Positions 1 through 9,371 are shown, counted from the first letter of the stretch. The stretch: DNA of 64,000 bases from Sphingomonas palustris (GCA_026225215.1 JAMFSI010000110.1:1-64000); one strand, 5' to 3'. Made by a program: numbers and translations. Notes: generated by a model from the letters alone, not told the origin.

Positions 1-2624
1 AAGACTCCGCTATTGGGGCCACCCTTATAGGCTTGCCCGGTCGAATGCAGGAATCGCGGCCCAAAGCCGACGCAGGTCGCGGCCTTAGTGCGGTCCCGGA
101 TCGCCAGGCGCAGCGCGGTGAGCTGCTCGGTCGCTTGCGGGGTGCGATCGATATAAGCGAGCAGTGCGGCATAATCGCCGGCGCCGATCCGCGCAAAATG
201 GCTCTTGAGAAAAGCCGTAACCGTATAATGGCGGCCCAGCGCTTCGGCATTGCCGGGATCGGCGTAGATCGAGATGCCATTGCCGGTGACGAGCGGCTTT
301 TCTTCGGCAGGCGCTTCGCCTTTCTCATAGGCCTCGGTCAGCGCCTTGGTCTTGAGTTTGCTCGCTTCGACATCGGGCTGGTCGAACGGATCGATGCCGA
401 TGATCGCCCCCGCCACGGCCACGGCGATTTCCCAACGGAAGAATTCCTGCCCGATATCCTCGATCGCATTCATGGTCAGCGTGACCACGGGATGGCCGGC
501 CTCGACCAGCGCTGCGAGCGCGGCGCGCGGCGCGGAATCCTCGGCGCCCGCGAGTTCTACGTAAGCGAAGATGCGATCCGACCCATAGGCTTCCGGGCCG
601 GCCAGGGGTTCGCTGGCCACCGGGATCAAACCATGCCCTTGCTTGCCGGTGCTTTCGGCGAGCAATTGTTCGAGCCATGCCCCGATCGGGGCGATTTTCG
701 GCGAGGCAATGATCGTCACCTTGTCACGGCCCAACACTCGCGCGGCGACGCCGAGCGCCACGCCGAGCTGGACACCGGGATTTTGTTCCGGCGGCACATC
801 GGCCCCACAAGCGCGCGCCATCAACTGGGCCTTGCCCAGCAGATCGCCGACATCGAGACCCATCGCGGCGGCGGGAACCAGGCCGAATTTCGACAGCACC
901 GAATAGCGGCCGCCGATCGACGGAACGCCGTAGAATATCCCCGACCAACCTTCGTCTTGCGCGCGCTTTTCCATTCCCGAGCCCGGATCGGTGACAGCGA
1001 TAAAATGGCGCGCCGCCGTCTCCTTGCCGGCAGCGGTGCCGACCTTGTCCCAGAAATAGTCGGTGAAGATATTGGGCTCGAGCGTGCTGCCGGACTTGGA
1101 CGAAGTTATGAACAGCGTCTTGTCGAGCGTGATCGCGGCCTCGAGATCGCGGATCTGCTGTGGATCGGTGCTGTCGAGCATGTGGAATTTGGGCCAGCCG
1201 GACTGGTCGCCGAATACCTCGGCCAGCACTTGCGGGCCGAGGCTCGAGCCGCCCATCCCGAGCAGGACGATATCGCTGAAACCCTCTTGCCGGACCCGAT
1301 CGCGAAGCGCGGTCAAAGGCCCGAGATCGCCCAGCTCGTCATCGACGACATGCAGCCAGCCGCCCCATTCCGGCTCGTCAGCGCCGGTCCAGAGCGCAGC
1401 ATCGACATCCCACAAGCGACGGATTTTGCCCTCTTTGCGCCAGGCGTCCATCTCGGCGGCGAAAGCAGCTTTGGCTTCTTCCGAGCCCGCCTCGATATGC
1501 GTGCCGCCCACCGCCTGAGGCGATGCCTCGTGGGCCTGACGAGCGACAGCCGCGAGCAGCTTGTCGAAGGCGTCGGCGAACTGCTTCACGCCATCTATGA
1601 CCAGCTCGCGGCTGATTTTCTCCAGATCGATGCCAAGATCGGCCAATGCCCCCAGGCTCTTGCGGGCACCTTCCAGATCGCTGGAAATGGCATCCGGGTT
1701 GACCACGCCGTGGTCGCGAAAGGCATCCATGGTCGCGGGCGGGATGGTATCCACGGTATCGCGCCCCACCAGCGCCTCGACATAGATCGTATCCTTGAGC
1801 GCCTTCGATTTGGTACTGGTGGAGGCCCAGAGCAGACGCTGAGTCCGCGCCCCTGCGCCGGCCAAGGCTTCCCAGCGCTCGCCCGCAAAGATATCGCCAT
1901 AGGCGGCATAGGCCAGCTTGGCATTGGCGATCGCGATCTTGCCGCGCAAGCTCTCGCCCTTGCCTGAGCCCAGAGCATCCAGCGCCTTGCCGACCGCAGT
2001 ATCGGTGCGACTGATGAAGAAGCTGGCGACGCTGGCCACTTTGCTCACGTCGCCGCCGGTCGCGCGAAAATCCTCCAGACCGGCGATATAGGCCTCGGCC
2101 ACTTTGCGGTAAGTCTCGACCGAAAACAGCAAGGTGATGTTGACGCTGATGCCCTTGCCGATCAGCGCGCGGATGGCGGGCAAGCCGGCGTCGGTAGCCG
2201 GAACCTTGACCATCAGATTGGGCCGGTCGACCGCTTGCCAGAGATGTTCGCCCTCGGCGATCGTCGCTTCGGTATTATTAGCCAGATAGGGCGAGCATTC
2301 AAGACTGACGAAGCCATCGACGCCCTGGCCTTCGTCGTAGACCCGGCGCAGTACATCGGCGGCGGCCCGGATATCGGCGATCACCAGATGCTCGTAGATC
2401 TCCGTGATGCTGGGTGCGCCTTGCGCGGTGAAAGCCTTGATCGCCTCGGCATATTCCTCGCTCTCGCCGATGGCTTTTTCGAAGATCGACGGGTTGGAGG
2501 TCAGCCCTTTCAAACCGTCATTCTCGATCATTTTAGCGAGATCACCGTTTTCGACAAAGCTGCGCAGTAGAAAATCGATCCACGGCGACTGTCCGGCATC
2601 ACTGAGGGTCTGCAAGGTATTCAC
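1..2624 (-). CDS. tal-pgi: Bifunctional transaldolase / glucose-6-phosphate isomerase (3' end beyond window)
   Basis: The N-terminal part is a transaldolase: it has the early SNPSIFEKAI motif and the Schiff-base lysine in LMVKVPAT at about residue 140. From about residue 380 it becomes a phosphoglucose isomerase, with GGSSLGP and ITSSKSGSTLEPN sugar-phosphate motifs. Such fusions are known in alphaproteobacteria and are about 950 residues long; about 874 codons lie here, so the C-terminus is cut off by the window edge. The start is GTG at 2624; it shares a GTGA overlap with the tkt stop and has an AGGAGG-type ribosome site just upstream. Both activities work in the cytoplasm on fructose-6-phosphate, which fits cotranscription with tkt in the non-oxidative pentose phosphate pathway. 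Confidence 0.95.
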   Translation of the reverse strand, partial: MNTLQTLSDAGQSPWIDFLLRSFVENGDLAKMIENDGLKGLTSNPSIFEKAIGESEEYAEAIKAFTAQGAPSITEIYEHLVIADIRAAADVLRRVYDEGQGVDGFVSLECSPYLANNTEATIAEGEHLWQAVDRPNLMVKVPATDAGLPAIRALIGKGISVNITLLFSVETYRKVAEAYIAGLEDFRATGGDVSKVASVASFFISRTDTAVGKALDALGSGKGESLRGKIAIANAKLAYAAYGDIFAGERWEALAGAGARTQRLLWASTSTKSKALKDTIYVEALVGRDTVDTIPPATMDAFRDHGVVNPDAISSDLEGARKSLGALADLGIDLEKISRELVIDGVKQFADAFDKLLAAVARQAHEASPQAVGGTHIEAGSEEAKAAFAAEMDAWRKEGKIRRLWDVDAALWTGADEPEWGGWLHVVDDELGDLGPLTALRDRVRQEGFSDIVLLGMGGSSLGPQVLAEVFGDQSGWPKFHMLDSTDPQQIRDLEAAITLDKTLFITSSKSGSTLEPNIFTDYFWDKVGTAAGKETAARHFIAVTDPGSGMEKRAQDEGWSGIFYGVPSIGGRYSVLSKFGLVPAAAMGLDVGDLLGKAQLMARACGADVPPEQNPGVQLGVALGVAARVLGRDKVTIIASPKIAPIGAWLEQLLAESTGKQGHGLIPVASEPLAGPEAYGSDRIFAYVELAGAEDSAPRAALAALVEAGHPVVTLTMNAIEDIGQEFFRWEIAVAVAGAIIGIDPFDQPDVEASKLKTKALTEAYEKGEAPAEEKPLVTGNGISIYADPGNAEALGRHYTVTAFLKSHFARIGAGDYAALLAYIDRTPQATEQLTALRLAIRDRTKAATCVGFGPRFLHSTGQAYKGGPNSGV

Positions 2625-4750
2625 GAACGCGCCTCCTTGGCGACGGCAAGCTGCTTGCGCGCGGCGGCAAGCACGGCCTCGGGCGTGAAGCCGAACTTCT
2701 TCATCAGATCCTTGATCGGCGCGGACGAACCCAATGTGTGCATGCCGATCACCTGGCCGCCCGAGCCGGTATAGCGGTCCCAGCCAATTACCGAGCCCGC
2801 CTCCACCGAGACACGGGCGGTGACCGCTTTGGGCAACACCGACTCGCGATAGGCCTCATCCTGTTGCTCAAACAGATCCCAGGACGGCATGGAAACGACC
2901 CGCGCGGCAACGCCTTCGGCTTTCAGTGTTTCATAAGCGCCAACGCAGAGCGAAACTTCGCTGCCTGTGCCGATCAGGATTACCTCAGGCGTGCCGTCCT
3001 TGGCATCGGCCATCACGTAAGCGCCCTTGGCGAGCCCGGCGGCAGAAGCGTAAACGGTGCGATCGTAAGTCGGCACTGCTTGGCGGGTGAGGACGAGCGC
3101 TGCGGGCTGATTCGTGAGTTGGGCGATGACCTTCCACGCTTCGACCACTTCATTGGCATCGGCGGGGCGCAGCGAGACCAGTCCCGGCACGCTGCGCAGC
3201 GCCAGCAGTTGCTCGACCGGCTGATGAGTGGGCCCATCTTCGCCCAGCCCGATCGAATCATGGGTGAAGACGAAGATCGATGGCAGTTCCATCAGCGCCG
3301 CCAGCCGGATCGGCGGTTTCATGTAATCCGAGAAGATCAGGAAGGTCGAACCATAAGCGCGCAAACCGCTCAGCGTCATGCCGTTGACGATCGCGCCCAT
3401 CGCATGTTCGCGAATGCCGAAGTGGAGATTGCGGCCGCCGGGTGAATCGGCTTCGAAAGCGCCAGCGCCATCGAAAGTCAGATCGGTCTTGGTCGAGGGC
3501 GAAAGATCGGCGGCGCCGCCGAGCAGCCAGGGATAGGCCTGCGCCAGCGCGTTGATCACCTTGCCGCCGCTGGCGCGGGTCGCTTCGCCCTTGGCATCGG
3601 TGGGGAAGCTGGGCAGCTTTTTGGCCCAATCGGCGGGAAGCTTGCCCGAAAGCAGTGCATCGAGCTGTGCCGCTTCCTCGGGGTGGGCCTTGCGGTATTC
3701 CGCGAGGCTATCCGCCCATTGCGCCGACAATTTAGCGCCCCGCGCGCCGATATTTTCGTCAAAATGCGCTTTCACGCCATCGGGCACAAGAAACTGGGCG
3801 TCCTCGGGCCAGCCATAGAACTTCTTCGTGAGGCGAACTTCGTCCTCGCCCAGCGCTTCGCCATGCGCCTTCTCGCTGTCCTGCTTATGCGGCGAGCCAT
3901 AACCGATGTGGCTGTTGACGACGATGAACATCGGCGCGCTGCGATCCGCCTTGAACGCTTCGAGCGCGCGCGCCAGCGCTCCAGTGTCGTTGGCGTCGGT
4001 GACATGCTCGGTGCGCCAGCCATAAGCGCGAAAGCGCGCGGCGACATCCTCACTGAATGCCAGCGCCGTCTTGCCCTCGATGGTGATCGAATTGTTATCG
4101 TAGATCCAGCACAGATTGCCGAGCTTGAGATGCCCGGCGATCGACGCGGCTTCGCTGGCGACGCCCTCCATCATGTCGCCATCACCGCACAGCGTATAGA
4201 CATCGTAGTCGAACAGCGTCGCATCGCTCCGATTGAAGCTCGCCGCCAGCCATTTACCGGCCATCGCCATACCGACGCTATTGCCGCAGCCTTGGCCGAG
4301 CGGTCCGGTGGTGGTCTCGACGCCGGTGGTCTGGCCGTGCTCGGGGTGCCCTGGGCAGCGGCTGTCGAGCTGGCGAAAGCCCTTGATGGCGTCGAGCGTA
4401 ACCGCCCGCTCCGGCTCTTGCCCATCGCGCACCCCGGCGAGATAGAGCAGCGAATAGAGCAGCATCGAGGCATGCCCGTTCGACAGCACGAAGCGGTCCC
4501 GATTAGGCCATGACGGCAGTTTGGGGTCGTAGCGCAGGAACGACTGCCACAGCGTGTAGCCAACCGGCGCCAGCGCCATCGGTGTTCCGGGATGGCCCGA
4601 GTCGGCTTTCTGCACGGCATCCATCGCCAGGGTGCGAATGGTGTTTATGGCCAGAAGATCGATATCCGGCGTGGAAGTTTGCGGGGATGCAGCGCCTGGA
4701 GAGTTTGAATCGGTCGGATCGCCCAATGTGCTGGTGGCTTGCTCGCTCAT
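2621..4750 (-). CDS. tkt: Transketolase
   Basis: This 709-residue protein is a full-length thiamine-diphosphate transketolase. It transfers two-carbon ketol units between pentose-pathway sugars in the cytoplasm. Visible motifs are KADSGHPGTPMALAP near the N-terminus (catalytic His), the ThDP/Mg motif GDGDMMEGVASEA with a following IYDNN, and GIREHAMGAIVNGM with the catalytic Glu. About 27 residues precede the family core as a Ser/Thr/Pro-rich extension. The start ATG has GGAGAAC upstream. The stop overlaps the tal-pgi start by four bases, so the two are translationally coupled. Confidence 0.97.
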   Translation of the reverse strand: MSEQATSTLGDPTDSNSPGAASPQTSTPDIDLLAINTIRTLAMDAVQKADSGHPGTPMALAPVGYTLWQSFLRYDPKLPSWPNRDRFVLSNGHASMLLYSLLYLAGVRDGQEPERAVTLDAIKGFRQLDSRCPGHPEHGQTTGVETTTGPLGQGCGNSVGMAMAGKWLAASFNRSDATLFDYDVYTLCGDGDMMEGVASEAASIAGHLKLGNLCWIYDNNSITIEGKTALAFSEDVAARFRAYGWRTEHVTDANDTGALARALEAFKADRSAPMFIVVNSHIGYGSPHKQDSEKAHGEALGEDEVRLTKKFYGWPEDAQFLVPDGVKAHFDENIGARGAKLSAQWADSLAEYRKAHPEEAAQLDALLSGKLPADWAKKLPSFPTDAKGEATRASGGKVINALAQAYPWLLGGAADLSPSTKTDLTFDGAGAFEADSPGGRNLHFGIREHAMGAIVNGMTLSGLRAYGSTFLIFSDYMKPPIRLAALMELPSIFVFTHDSIGLGEDGPTHQPVEQLLALRSVPGLVSLRPADANEVVEAWKVIAQLTNQPAALVLTRQAVPTYDRTVYASAAGLAKGAYVMADAKDGTPEVILIGTGSEVSLCVGAYETLKAEGVAARVVSMPSWDLFEQQDEAYRESVLPKAVTARVSVEAGSVIGWDRYTGSGGQVIGMHTLGSSAPIKDLMKKFGFTPEAVLAAARKQLAVAKEARS

Positions 4751-5210
4751 CGATCAGTTCTCCGATTGCGTCCGGTACCGGCGCAGCGTCCCTAGTCCGC
4801 CTTCAATATGGCGGTGAAGGATGACAGCATGATGAGCCCGTGCTCGGCCGGCGGCGACGTCTGCCGGTAGAACCGCCAACCCCGGCCTTTGGTTCCGTTT
4901 ATCGCGCTCAAAGAATTTGTAGCAAATTGTCCGCGCTTGGCACTTCGCGCCGGAAACATATCGGACTCAAAAACGTAACCTGACAAACCAGCTGCACCGT
5001 CGTTAAGTCTGATCCGAAACTTCGTTTCGGAAAGTCTGTGCCGTCCCGCTCCCCCGGTTGGTACCACCCGTTAAAGGTACCCTGTGGGTGGTACCAATCC
5101 AGGGGAGCGGGACGGCACAGACTTCGAAATTCGCTCCTTCGCGAGCCGCAGGCCAGCGTAGCTAATTTCGAATCAAACTTTAAGATGGCCATCAGCAGAG
5201 AGGACAGTCG
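4751..5210. other. Divergent intergenic region between tkt and rpiA
   Basis: This 460-base gap separates the divergent tkt and rpiA genes and must carry both promoters. Its main feature is the large palindrome at 5033-5123, described separately. The rest (4751-5030) is less GC-rich and holds no convincing open frame. I see no clear sigma-70 hexamers that I would defend. Confidence 0.5.
5033..5123. repeat. Long palindromic element, copy 1
   Basis: Arms 5033-5069 and 5086-5123 are nearly perfect inverted repeats of about 37 bases around a 16-base spacer. Each arm contains CCGTCCCGCTCCCC and GGTACCACCC in one orientation or the other. A diverged copy with the same outer block and inner GTACCACC block lies at 45924-45997. 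The size, the symmetry and the second intergenic copy suggest a dispersed palindromic unit (REP or MITE-like) rather than a plain terminator; there is no T-run. Confidence 0.8.
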
Positions 5211-5894
5211 ATGCGGGAAGACGAAAAGCGACGCGCGGCGCAAGCGGCGGCCGATGAAATCCAATCCGGCATGATTATCGGGATTGGCACCGGCTCGACC
5301 GTTGCCGAACTGATTCCCATCCTGGCAGCACGGGTTCGCGACGGGCTCAGTGTCGTCGCTGTGGCGACTTCCGAAGCCACTGCGGCGGCGGCACAAGCCG
5401 CAGGCATCACCATCGTCCCCTTCGCCGATCTTTCAAAGATAGACCTGACCATCGACGGGGTCGATGAAATCGACCCAGCGCTGCGCGCCATCAAAGGCGC
5501 CGGCGGGGCCTTGCTCCGCGAAAAGATCGTAGCAACCGCTTCGCACCGGATGATCGCGATTGCCGATAGCTCCAAGCACAGTCCGGCGCTCGGCAGCCAC
5601 GCCATATCGGTCGAAATCCTGCCCTTCGCGCGCAGCTTCGTTCTCGCAGCGATCACCGCGCTCGGTACCGTCCCGACGCTGCGTGTGGTGGCGGGACAAC
5701 CGGCGCATTCGGACCAGGGCAATCTGCTCGCCGATTGCGCATTCGGCGAGCTTTCCGATGCGGCGAAGACCGCGCAGGCACTCTCGGCGATCCCGGGATT
5801 GCTCGGTCACGGATTGTTTCTCACCGAGATCGATGCCCTTTACCTTGCCAAGGGCACGGAAGTGACGCGATACGAACGAACCCCAACCGCGTAA
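5211..5894 (+). CDS. rpiA: Ribose-5-phosphate isomerase A
   Basis: The 227-residue product is of normal RpiA length. It interconverts ribose-5-phosphate and ribulose-5-phosphate. The phosphate-binding GTGST loop is at residues 26-30, the acid/base region DGVDEIDP at 82-89 and KGAGGALLREK at 95-105. The start ATG follows AGAGAGGACAGTCG. It is divergent from tkt/tal-pgi, so the non-oxidative pentose phosphate genes are grouped here. Confidence 0.96.
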   Translation: MREDEKRRAAQAAADEIQSGMIIGIGTGSTVAELIPILAARVRDGLSVVAVATSEATAAAAQAAGITIVPFADLSKIDLTIDGVDEIDPALRAIKGAGGALLREKIVATASHRMIAIADSSKHSPALGSHAISVEILPFARSFVLAAITALGTVPTLRVVAGQPAHSDQGNLLADCAFGELSDAAKTAQALSAIPGLLGHGLFLTEIDALYLAKGTEVTRYERTPTA

Positions 5895-5923
5895 CCCTAT
5901 CCGGCGCACTTGAAGATGGTCTC

Positions 5924-7079
5924 ATGACGACACCAATCCTGGACTTCAACCTGGGCGAAAACGCCGGAATGATCCGGCAGGCAGCCGGGCGCTTTGCCGA
6001 TGAGCAAATCGCGCCCCTGGCAGCCCGAATCGACGCCGAGGACTGGTTCCCGCGCGAGCTATGGCCGGCGATGGGCGCGCTCGGGCTGCATGGCATCACC
6101 GTCGAGGAGGAATGGGGCGGACTGGGGCTGGGCTATCTCGAACATGTCCTCGCCATCGAGGAAGTCAGCCGCGCCTCGGCGTCAATCGGTCTGTCCTATG
6201 GCGCCCATTCGAACCTCTGCGTCAATCAGATCCGCCGCTGGGGCAGCCCCGAGCAAAAGGCAAAATACTTGCCCAAGCTGATCAGCGGCGAACATCTCGG
6301 CAGCCTGGCGATGAGCGAGATCGGCGCCGGTTCACGTCGTCGCCATGAAGCTCAAGGCCGACGCGGTGCCCGGCGGCTATCGCCTCAATGGCACCAAGTT
6401 CTGGATCACCAATGCGACCTACGCCGATACGCTGGTGGTCTATGCCCGGACCATTGCCGATGCCGGTTCGCGCGGCATCACCGCATTCCTGGTCGAGAAG
6501 AAGTTTGCCGGCTTTGCCGTGGGCCAGACCATCGACAAGATGGGCATGCGCGGCTCGCCCACCGCCGAACTGGTGTTCGACGATTGCTTCGTGCCCGAGG
6601 AGAACATCGTCGGCCCGCTCGATGGCGGCGTCAGCGTGTTGATGAGCGGCCTCGATTATGAGCGGGTGGTGCTGGCCGGCATCCAATTGGGCATCATGCA
6701 GGCTTGTCTCGACGTGGTGATTCCCTACCTCCGGGAGCGCAAGCAATTCGGTCAGCCGATCGGCACCTTCCAGCTGATGCAGGCCAAGCTGGCGGATATC
6801 TATGTGGCGCTGCAATCGGCGCGGGCCTATGTCTATGCTGTGGCCCAGGCTTGCGACGCGGGCCAGACCACGCGCTTCGATGCCGCCGGGGCGATCCTGC
6901 TGGCGAGCGAGAACGCCTTCCGCGTCGCCGGTGAGGCGGTGCAGGCGCTGGGCGGCGCCGGCTATACCAAGGATTGGCCGGTCGAGCGTTTTCTGCGCGA
7001 TGCCAAGCTGCTCGACATCGGCGCCGGCACGAATGAGATTCGCCGGATGCTGATCGGTCGGGAACTGATTAATGGATGA
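5924..7079 (+). pseudogene. Isovaleryl-CoA dehydrogenase-like acyl-CoA dehydrogenase, frameshifted
   Basis: The two halves of one acyl-CoA dehydrogenase (about 385 residues in all) lie in different frames. The first half runs from ATG 5924 to about 6332. The second half continues from about 6333 in the next frame to TGA 7077-7079. The break falls inside the conserved GAGSD motif, where GGTTC is followed directly by ACGTC; restoring two bases recovers the family sequence. The second half has LDYERVVLAG, whose Glu sits where isovaleryl-CoA dehydrogenases place their catalytic base, and the C-terminal GTNEIRRMLIGREL. If real, the enzyme is lost and leucine breakdown at this step would need another gene; a sequencing error is also possible. 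Confidence 0.8.
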
Positions 7080-7674
7080 TGCGCGCAGCTTCGCGCCGGC
7101 AACGCTGAGAAACCGCGACCCGATCCTCGATGTGCTGCGCGAGGTGCTGCCTCCATCGGGGTTAGCGCTGGAAGTGGCCAGCGGCACCGGCGAGCATGTC
7201 ATGCATTTTGCCCGACATCTGCCGGGCCTGGCATGGCAGCCGTCCGACCCATCACCGGCGGCACGACAATCCATCGCCGCCTGGCTCGCGGCAGAAGCGC
7301 TGGTCAATGTTCGCGACCCGCTCGATCTCGATGCCGCGCGCGAAGGCTGGCCGATCGCACGGGCCGACGCCATCACCTGCATCAATATGATCCATATCAG
7401 CCCCTGGGCCGCAACCGAGGGCCTGATGCGCGGCGCGGCTCAAATCCTGGCGAGCGGAAGTCCGCTTTATGTTTATGGCCCGTATCGCCGCGCCGACCGG
7501 CCACTGGAACCCAGCAACGAAACATTCGATCACAGCTTGCGCGCACGCGATCCATCCTGGGGCTTGCGGGAACTCGACGAGGTGATCGCATGCGCCGCCA
7601 AGTACGGGCTGAGGTTTGACCGATTGATCGAAATGCCTGCTAATAACCTGTCGCTGGTCTTCCATCGGCTATAG
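7072..7674 (+). CDS. DUF938 family SAM-dependent methyltransferase-like protein
   Basis: The 200-residue protein has the DUF938 pattern: N-terminal FAPATLRNRDPILDVL, a class I SAM-binding glycine motif (LEVASGTGEHVMHFA, residues 30-45), then CINMIHISPW and GPYRRAD. The start overlaps the end of the preceding dehydrogenase by eight bases, so the two are probably cotranscribed. The substrate of this family is not known to me. Length and motifs look intact. Confidence 0.85.
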   Translation: MDDARSFAPATLRNRDPILDVLREVLPPSGLALEVASGTGEHVMHFARHLPGLAWQPSDPSPAARQSIAAWLAAEALVNVRDPLDLDAAREGWPIARADAITCINMIHISPWAATEGLMRGAAQILASGSPLYVYGPYRRADRPLEPSNETFDHSLRARDPSWGLRELDEVIACAAKYGLRFDRLIEMPANNLSLVFHRL

Positions 7675-7731
7675 TGCTCAGGGGAAGAGTTCCGATCTGC
7701 AGCGATGGATAGTATTTGACAAGGAATAGCC

Positions 7732-8196
7732 ATGAGCGTCGCGTTTCGCCGCGAGGGAGACGAGGAACACCTCGAACCCAAATTCGAATTACCGATCCCG
7801 CCCGGCCCCAATCTCGTCACCAGCAATGGCCTGGCGCTGATTCAAGCGAAAGTCGCTGAATTGGAGGCCGCGCTATCCGATCTGACCGACGAAGCCGAAA
7901 TCAAAGCCGCGCGGCGCGTGCTGCGCTATTGGCGAACCCGGCAGGCAACGGCCGAACTGGTGGTCGCGCCCAGCGGCAAATTGGTGGAGTTCGGTTGCAA
8001 GGTAGGGTTCCGATTGAACGGGCAACAGCGCTCGATCACGATCGTCGGCGATGACGAGGCCGATCCAGCGGCCGGCCTGTTGTCCTTTGCCGCTCCCTTG
8101 TGCCGAGCGATGATGGATGCCGAACCAGGTGATACCGTGGAATTCGCAGGCAAGCCCGAAGCAATTGAAATTCTAACGATCGGGGCAGGAAATTGA
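7732..8196 (+). CDS. GreA/GreB-family elongation factor-like protein
   Basis: This 154-residue protein has a short N-terminal helical part (LALIQAKVAELEAALSD) and a C-terminal GreA-like domain with GCKVGFRL, GDDEADPAAGLLSFAAPLCRAMM and GDTVEFAGKPEAIEIL. Gre factors enter the RNA polymerase secondary channel and stimulate transcript cleavage. The coiled-coil arm here is shorter than in GreA, as in the Rnk/Gre-like group, so antagonist or alarmone-type functions are possible. AAGGAATAGCC precedes the ATG. Confidence 0.8.
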   Translation: MSVAFRREGDEEHLEPKFELPIPPGPNLVTSNGLALIQAKVAELEAALSDLTDEAEIKAARRVLRYWRTRQATAELVVAPSGKLVEFGCKVGFRLNGQQRSITIVGDDEADPAAGLLSFAAPLCRAMMDAEPGDTVEFAGKPEAIEILTIGAGN

Positions 8197-8204
8197 GCGC
8201 CTGA

Positions 8205-8903
8205 TCATTTGATCGCTACCCGCATCGACTTCTCGATCTCGCCTCCACAATAGGCATCGCCATAATTCTCAAGAGACCTGCTACTCAGCGCTTTCAGCGA
8301 CGGCAGCGCCTGCAGGCGCGCGGACAGGCCGGCAGTGCAGGGCGCCGTCTCGGCCAGCAGTTCGGCGATAGCGGGAAATTTGGCGGCCATCGTCGACCAC
8401 AAGATGCTGGTGACGATATCGGCCACGCCGGCCTCTGGGGTGCCGAGAATAAAACCGGCATCGGCTGTCAGGCCTGCGCGTCGGCCGGTGTCTTCCCAGA
8501 TCGTCATCCAGCGTTCGAGCCGCGGCCGAAACTCATCCCATTTCTCGGTGGTCCACATGGCGCGGCCCCCGTCGAGTGTCAGCTCGTCGATGACATCGTT
8601 CGCATCATTGACCAGCTTCGTCGTTCGAGCGCGCATCTCTGGCGTGTCCGGGATCGATCCCAAGGTTTCGCCCAGGTAAAGCGCGATGGCCGGCATTTCG
8701 GCCAGCGCGAAACCGGAGCGCGTGTCGATCAGCAGTGGCGGCCCCATGAAGGCGATCGGCTGATCGCAAGCTGGCGCCTGCATCAACTCCCCGATCTCGT
8801 CGCTGCTATGTTCGGTCCAGCTTTTGCCCGCGAACGCCAGGATGGCGCGAATGAACTGCCCGCGAAAGGGAACGGGCCAATAATAGAGATCGTAATCCGC
8901 CAT
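8205..8903 (-). CDS. Glutathione S-transferase family protein
   Basis: The 232-residue product has the thioredoxin-like N-terminal GST fold (YYWPVPFRGQFIRAILAFAG, then MGPPLLIDTRSGFALAEMPAIALYLGE with the glutathione-contacting Glu/Met or Ser region) and an all-helical C-terminal domain. I chose the ATG at 8903 because it follows AGGAGCATCTCATC and starts at the family beta-strand; longer frames upstream look non-coding. It faces the Gre-like gene, with eight bases between the stops. The substrate is unknown. Confidence 0.87.
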   Translation of the reverse strand: MADYDLYYWPVPFRGQFIRAILAFAGKSWTEHSSDEIGELMQAPACDQPIAFMGPPLLIDTRSGFALAEMPAIALYLGETLGSIPDTPEMRARTTKLVNDANDVIDELTLDGGRAMWTTEKWDEFRPRLERWMTIWEDTGRRAGLTADAGFILGTPEAGVADIVTSILWSTMAAKFPAIAELLAETAPCTAGLSARLQALPSLKALSSRSLENYGDAYCGGEIEKSMRVAIK

Positions 8904-9047
8904 GATGAGATGCTCCTGGAGACATGGACATAACCGCCCATCGGCCGAAGCGATCCCTTGCCGGTCAATCCGACTCCGTTGCTCCGGAAAAGAAAGGAAA
9001 CGGATGCCTCCCCAACTTCTCCGAAGCAACGAAGCGATGAGGCCGGA

Positions 9048-9179
9048 TTAACGGCAGACATGCACCTTGTGATGATGATGCACTTCCCACCAGCAATGCG
9101 GATGAGCGCTGGCCGCGATCGGTGCGGCCAAGGCCGATACGGCGATCACGGAAGCGAACAGGGTTTTGATGAGACGCAT
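9048..9179 (-). CDS. Small His-rich secreted peptide
   Basis: A 43-residue protein starts at ATG 9179 behind a strong GGAGGAGAG ribosome site. Residues 1-25 form a signal peptide ending in ASA. The predicted mature peptide is only about 18 residues and contains two Cys, two Trp and a run of four His near the C-terminus. That composition suggests metal binding in the periplasm. It is divergent from an Nramp-like metal transporter, which fits but does not prove a metal role. Confidence 0.65.
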   Translation of the reverse strand: MRLIKTLFASVIAVSALAAPIAASAHPHCWWEVHHHHKVHVCR

Positions 9180-9346
9180 AGACTCTCCTCCTATAATAGA
9201 CGCCCTTGCAAGGGGGCCGTCGCCGCGTCTAGCGCGGCAATGATGGCACCAGGATGAACCACCAACCCGGCCAATCCCTTCAAAACGTAGGATATGTCGA
9301 TGACTCGAAGCCGTTGGCGTCGAGAAATTTGGCGCTTCTTCTCGCG

Positions 9347-9371
9347 GGAACAATCAGCTAGCCCCCTGGTT
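9347..9371 (+). promoter_or_regulatory. EcfG-type promoter upstream of the Nramp-like gene
   Basis: GGAAC at 9347-9351 is followed after exactly 16 bases by GGTT at 9368-9371 and then TAAG. This matches the general-stress sigma factor consensus of alphaproteobacteria (GGAAC-N16/17-CGTT) in spacing and in the -35 box, and its -10 is the same as that of the small-RNA promoter at 62790. It lies about 30 bases before the chosen start codon. Confidence 0.5.

Noticed and set aside
33..1967. Long open frame on the plus strand (644 codons)
   Set aside because: It lies wholly antisense to tal-pgi, whose motifs are clear, and its translation is Arg/Gly/His-rich without any family resemblance.
4751..5210. 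Tested for a riboswitch or RNA gene between tkt and rpiA
   Set aside because: The only strong structure is a symmetric palindrome with a second copy elsewhere; no conserved riboswitch core was seen.
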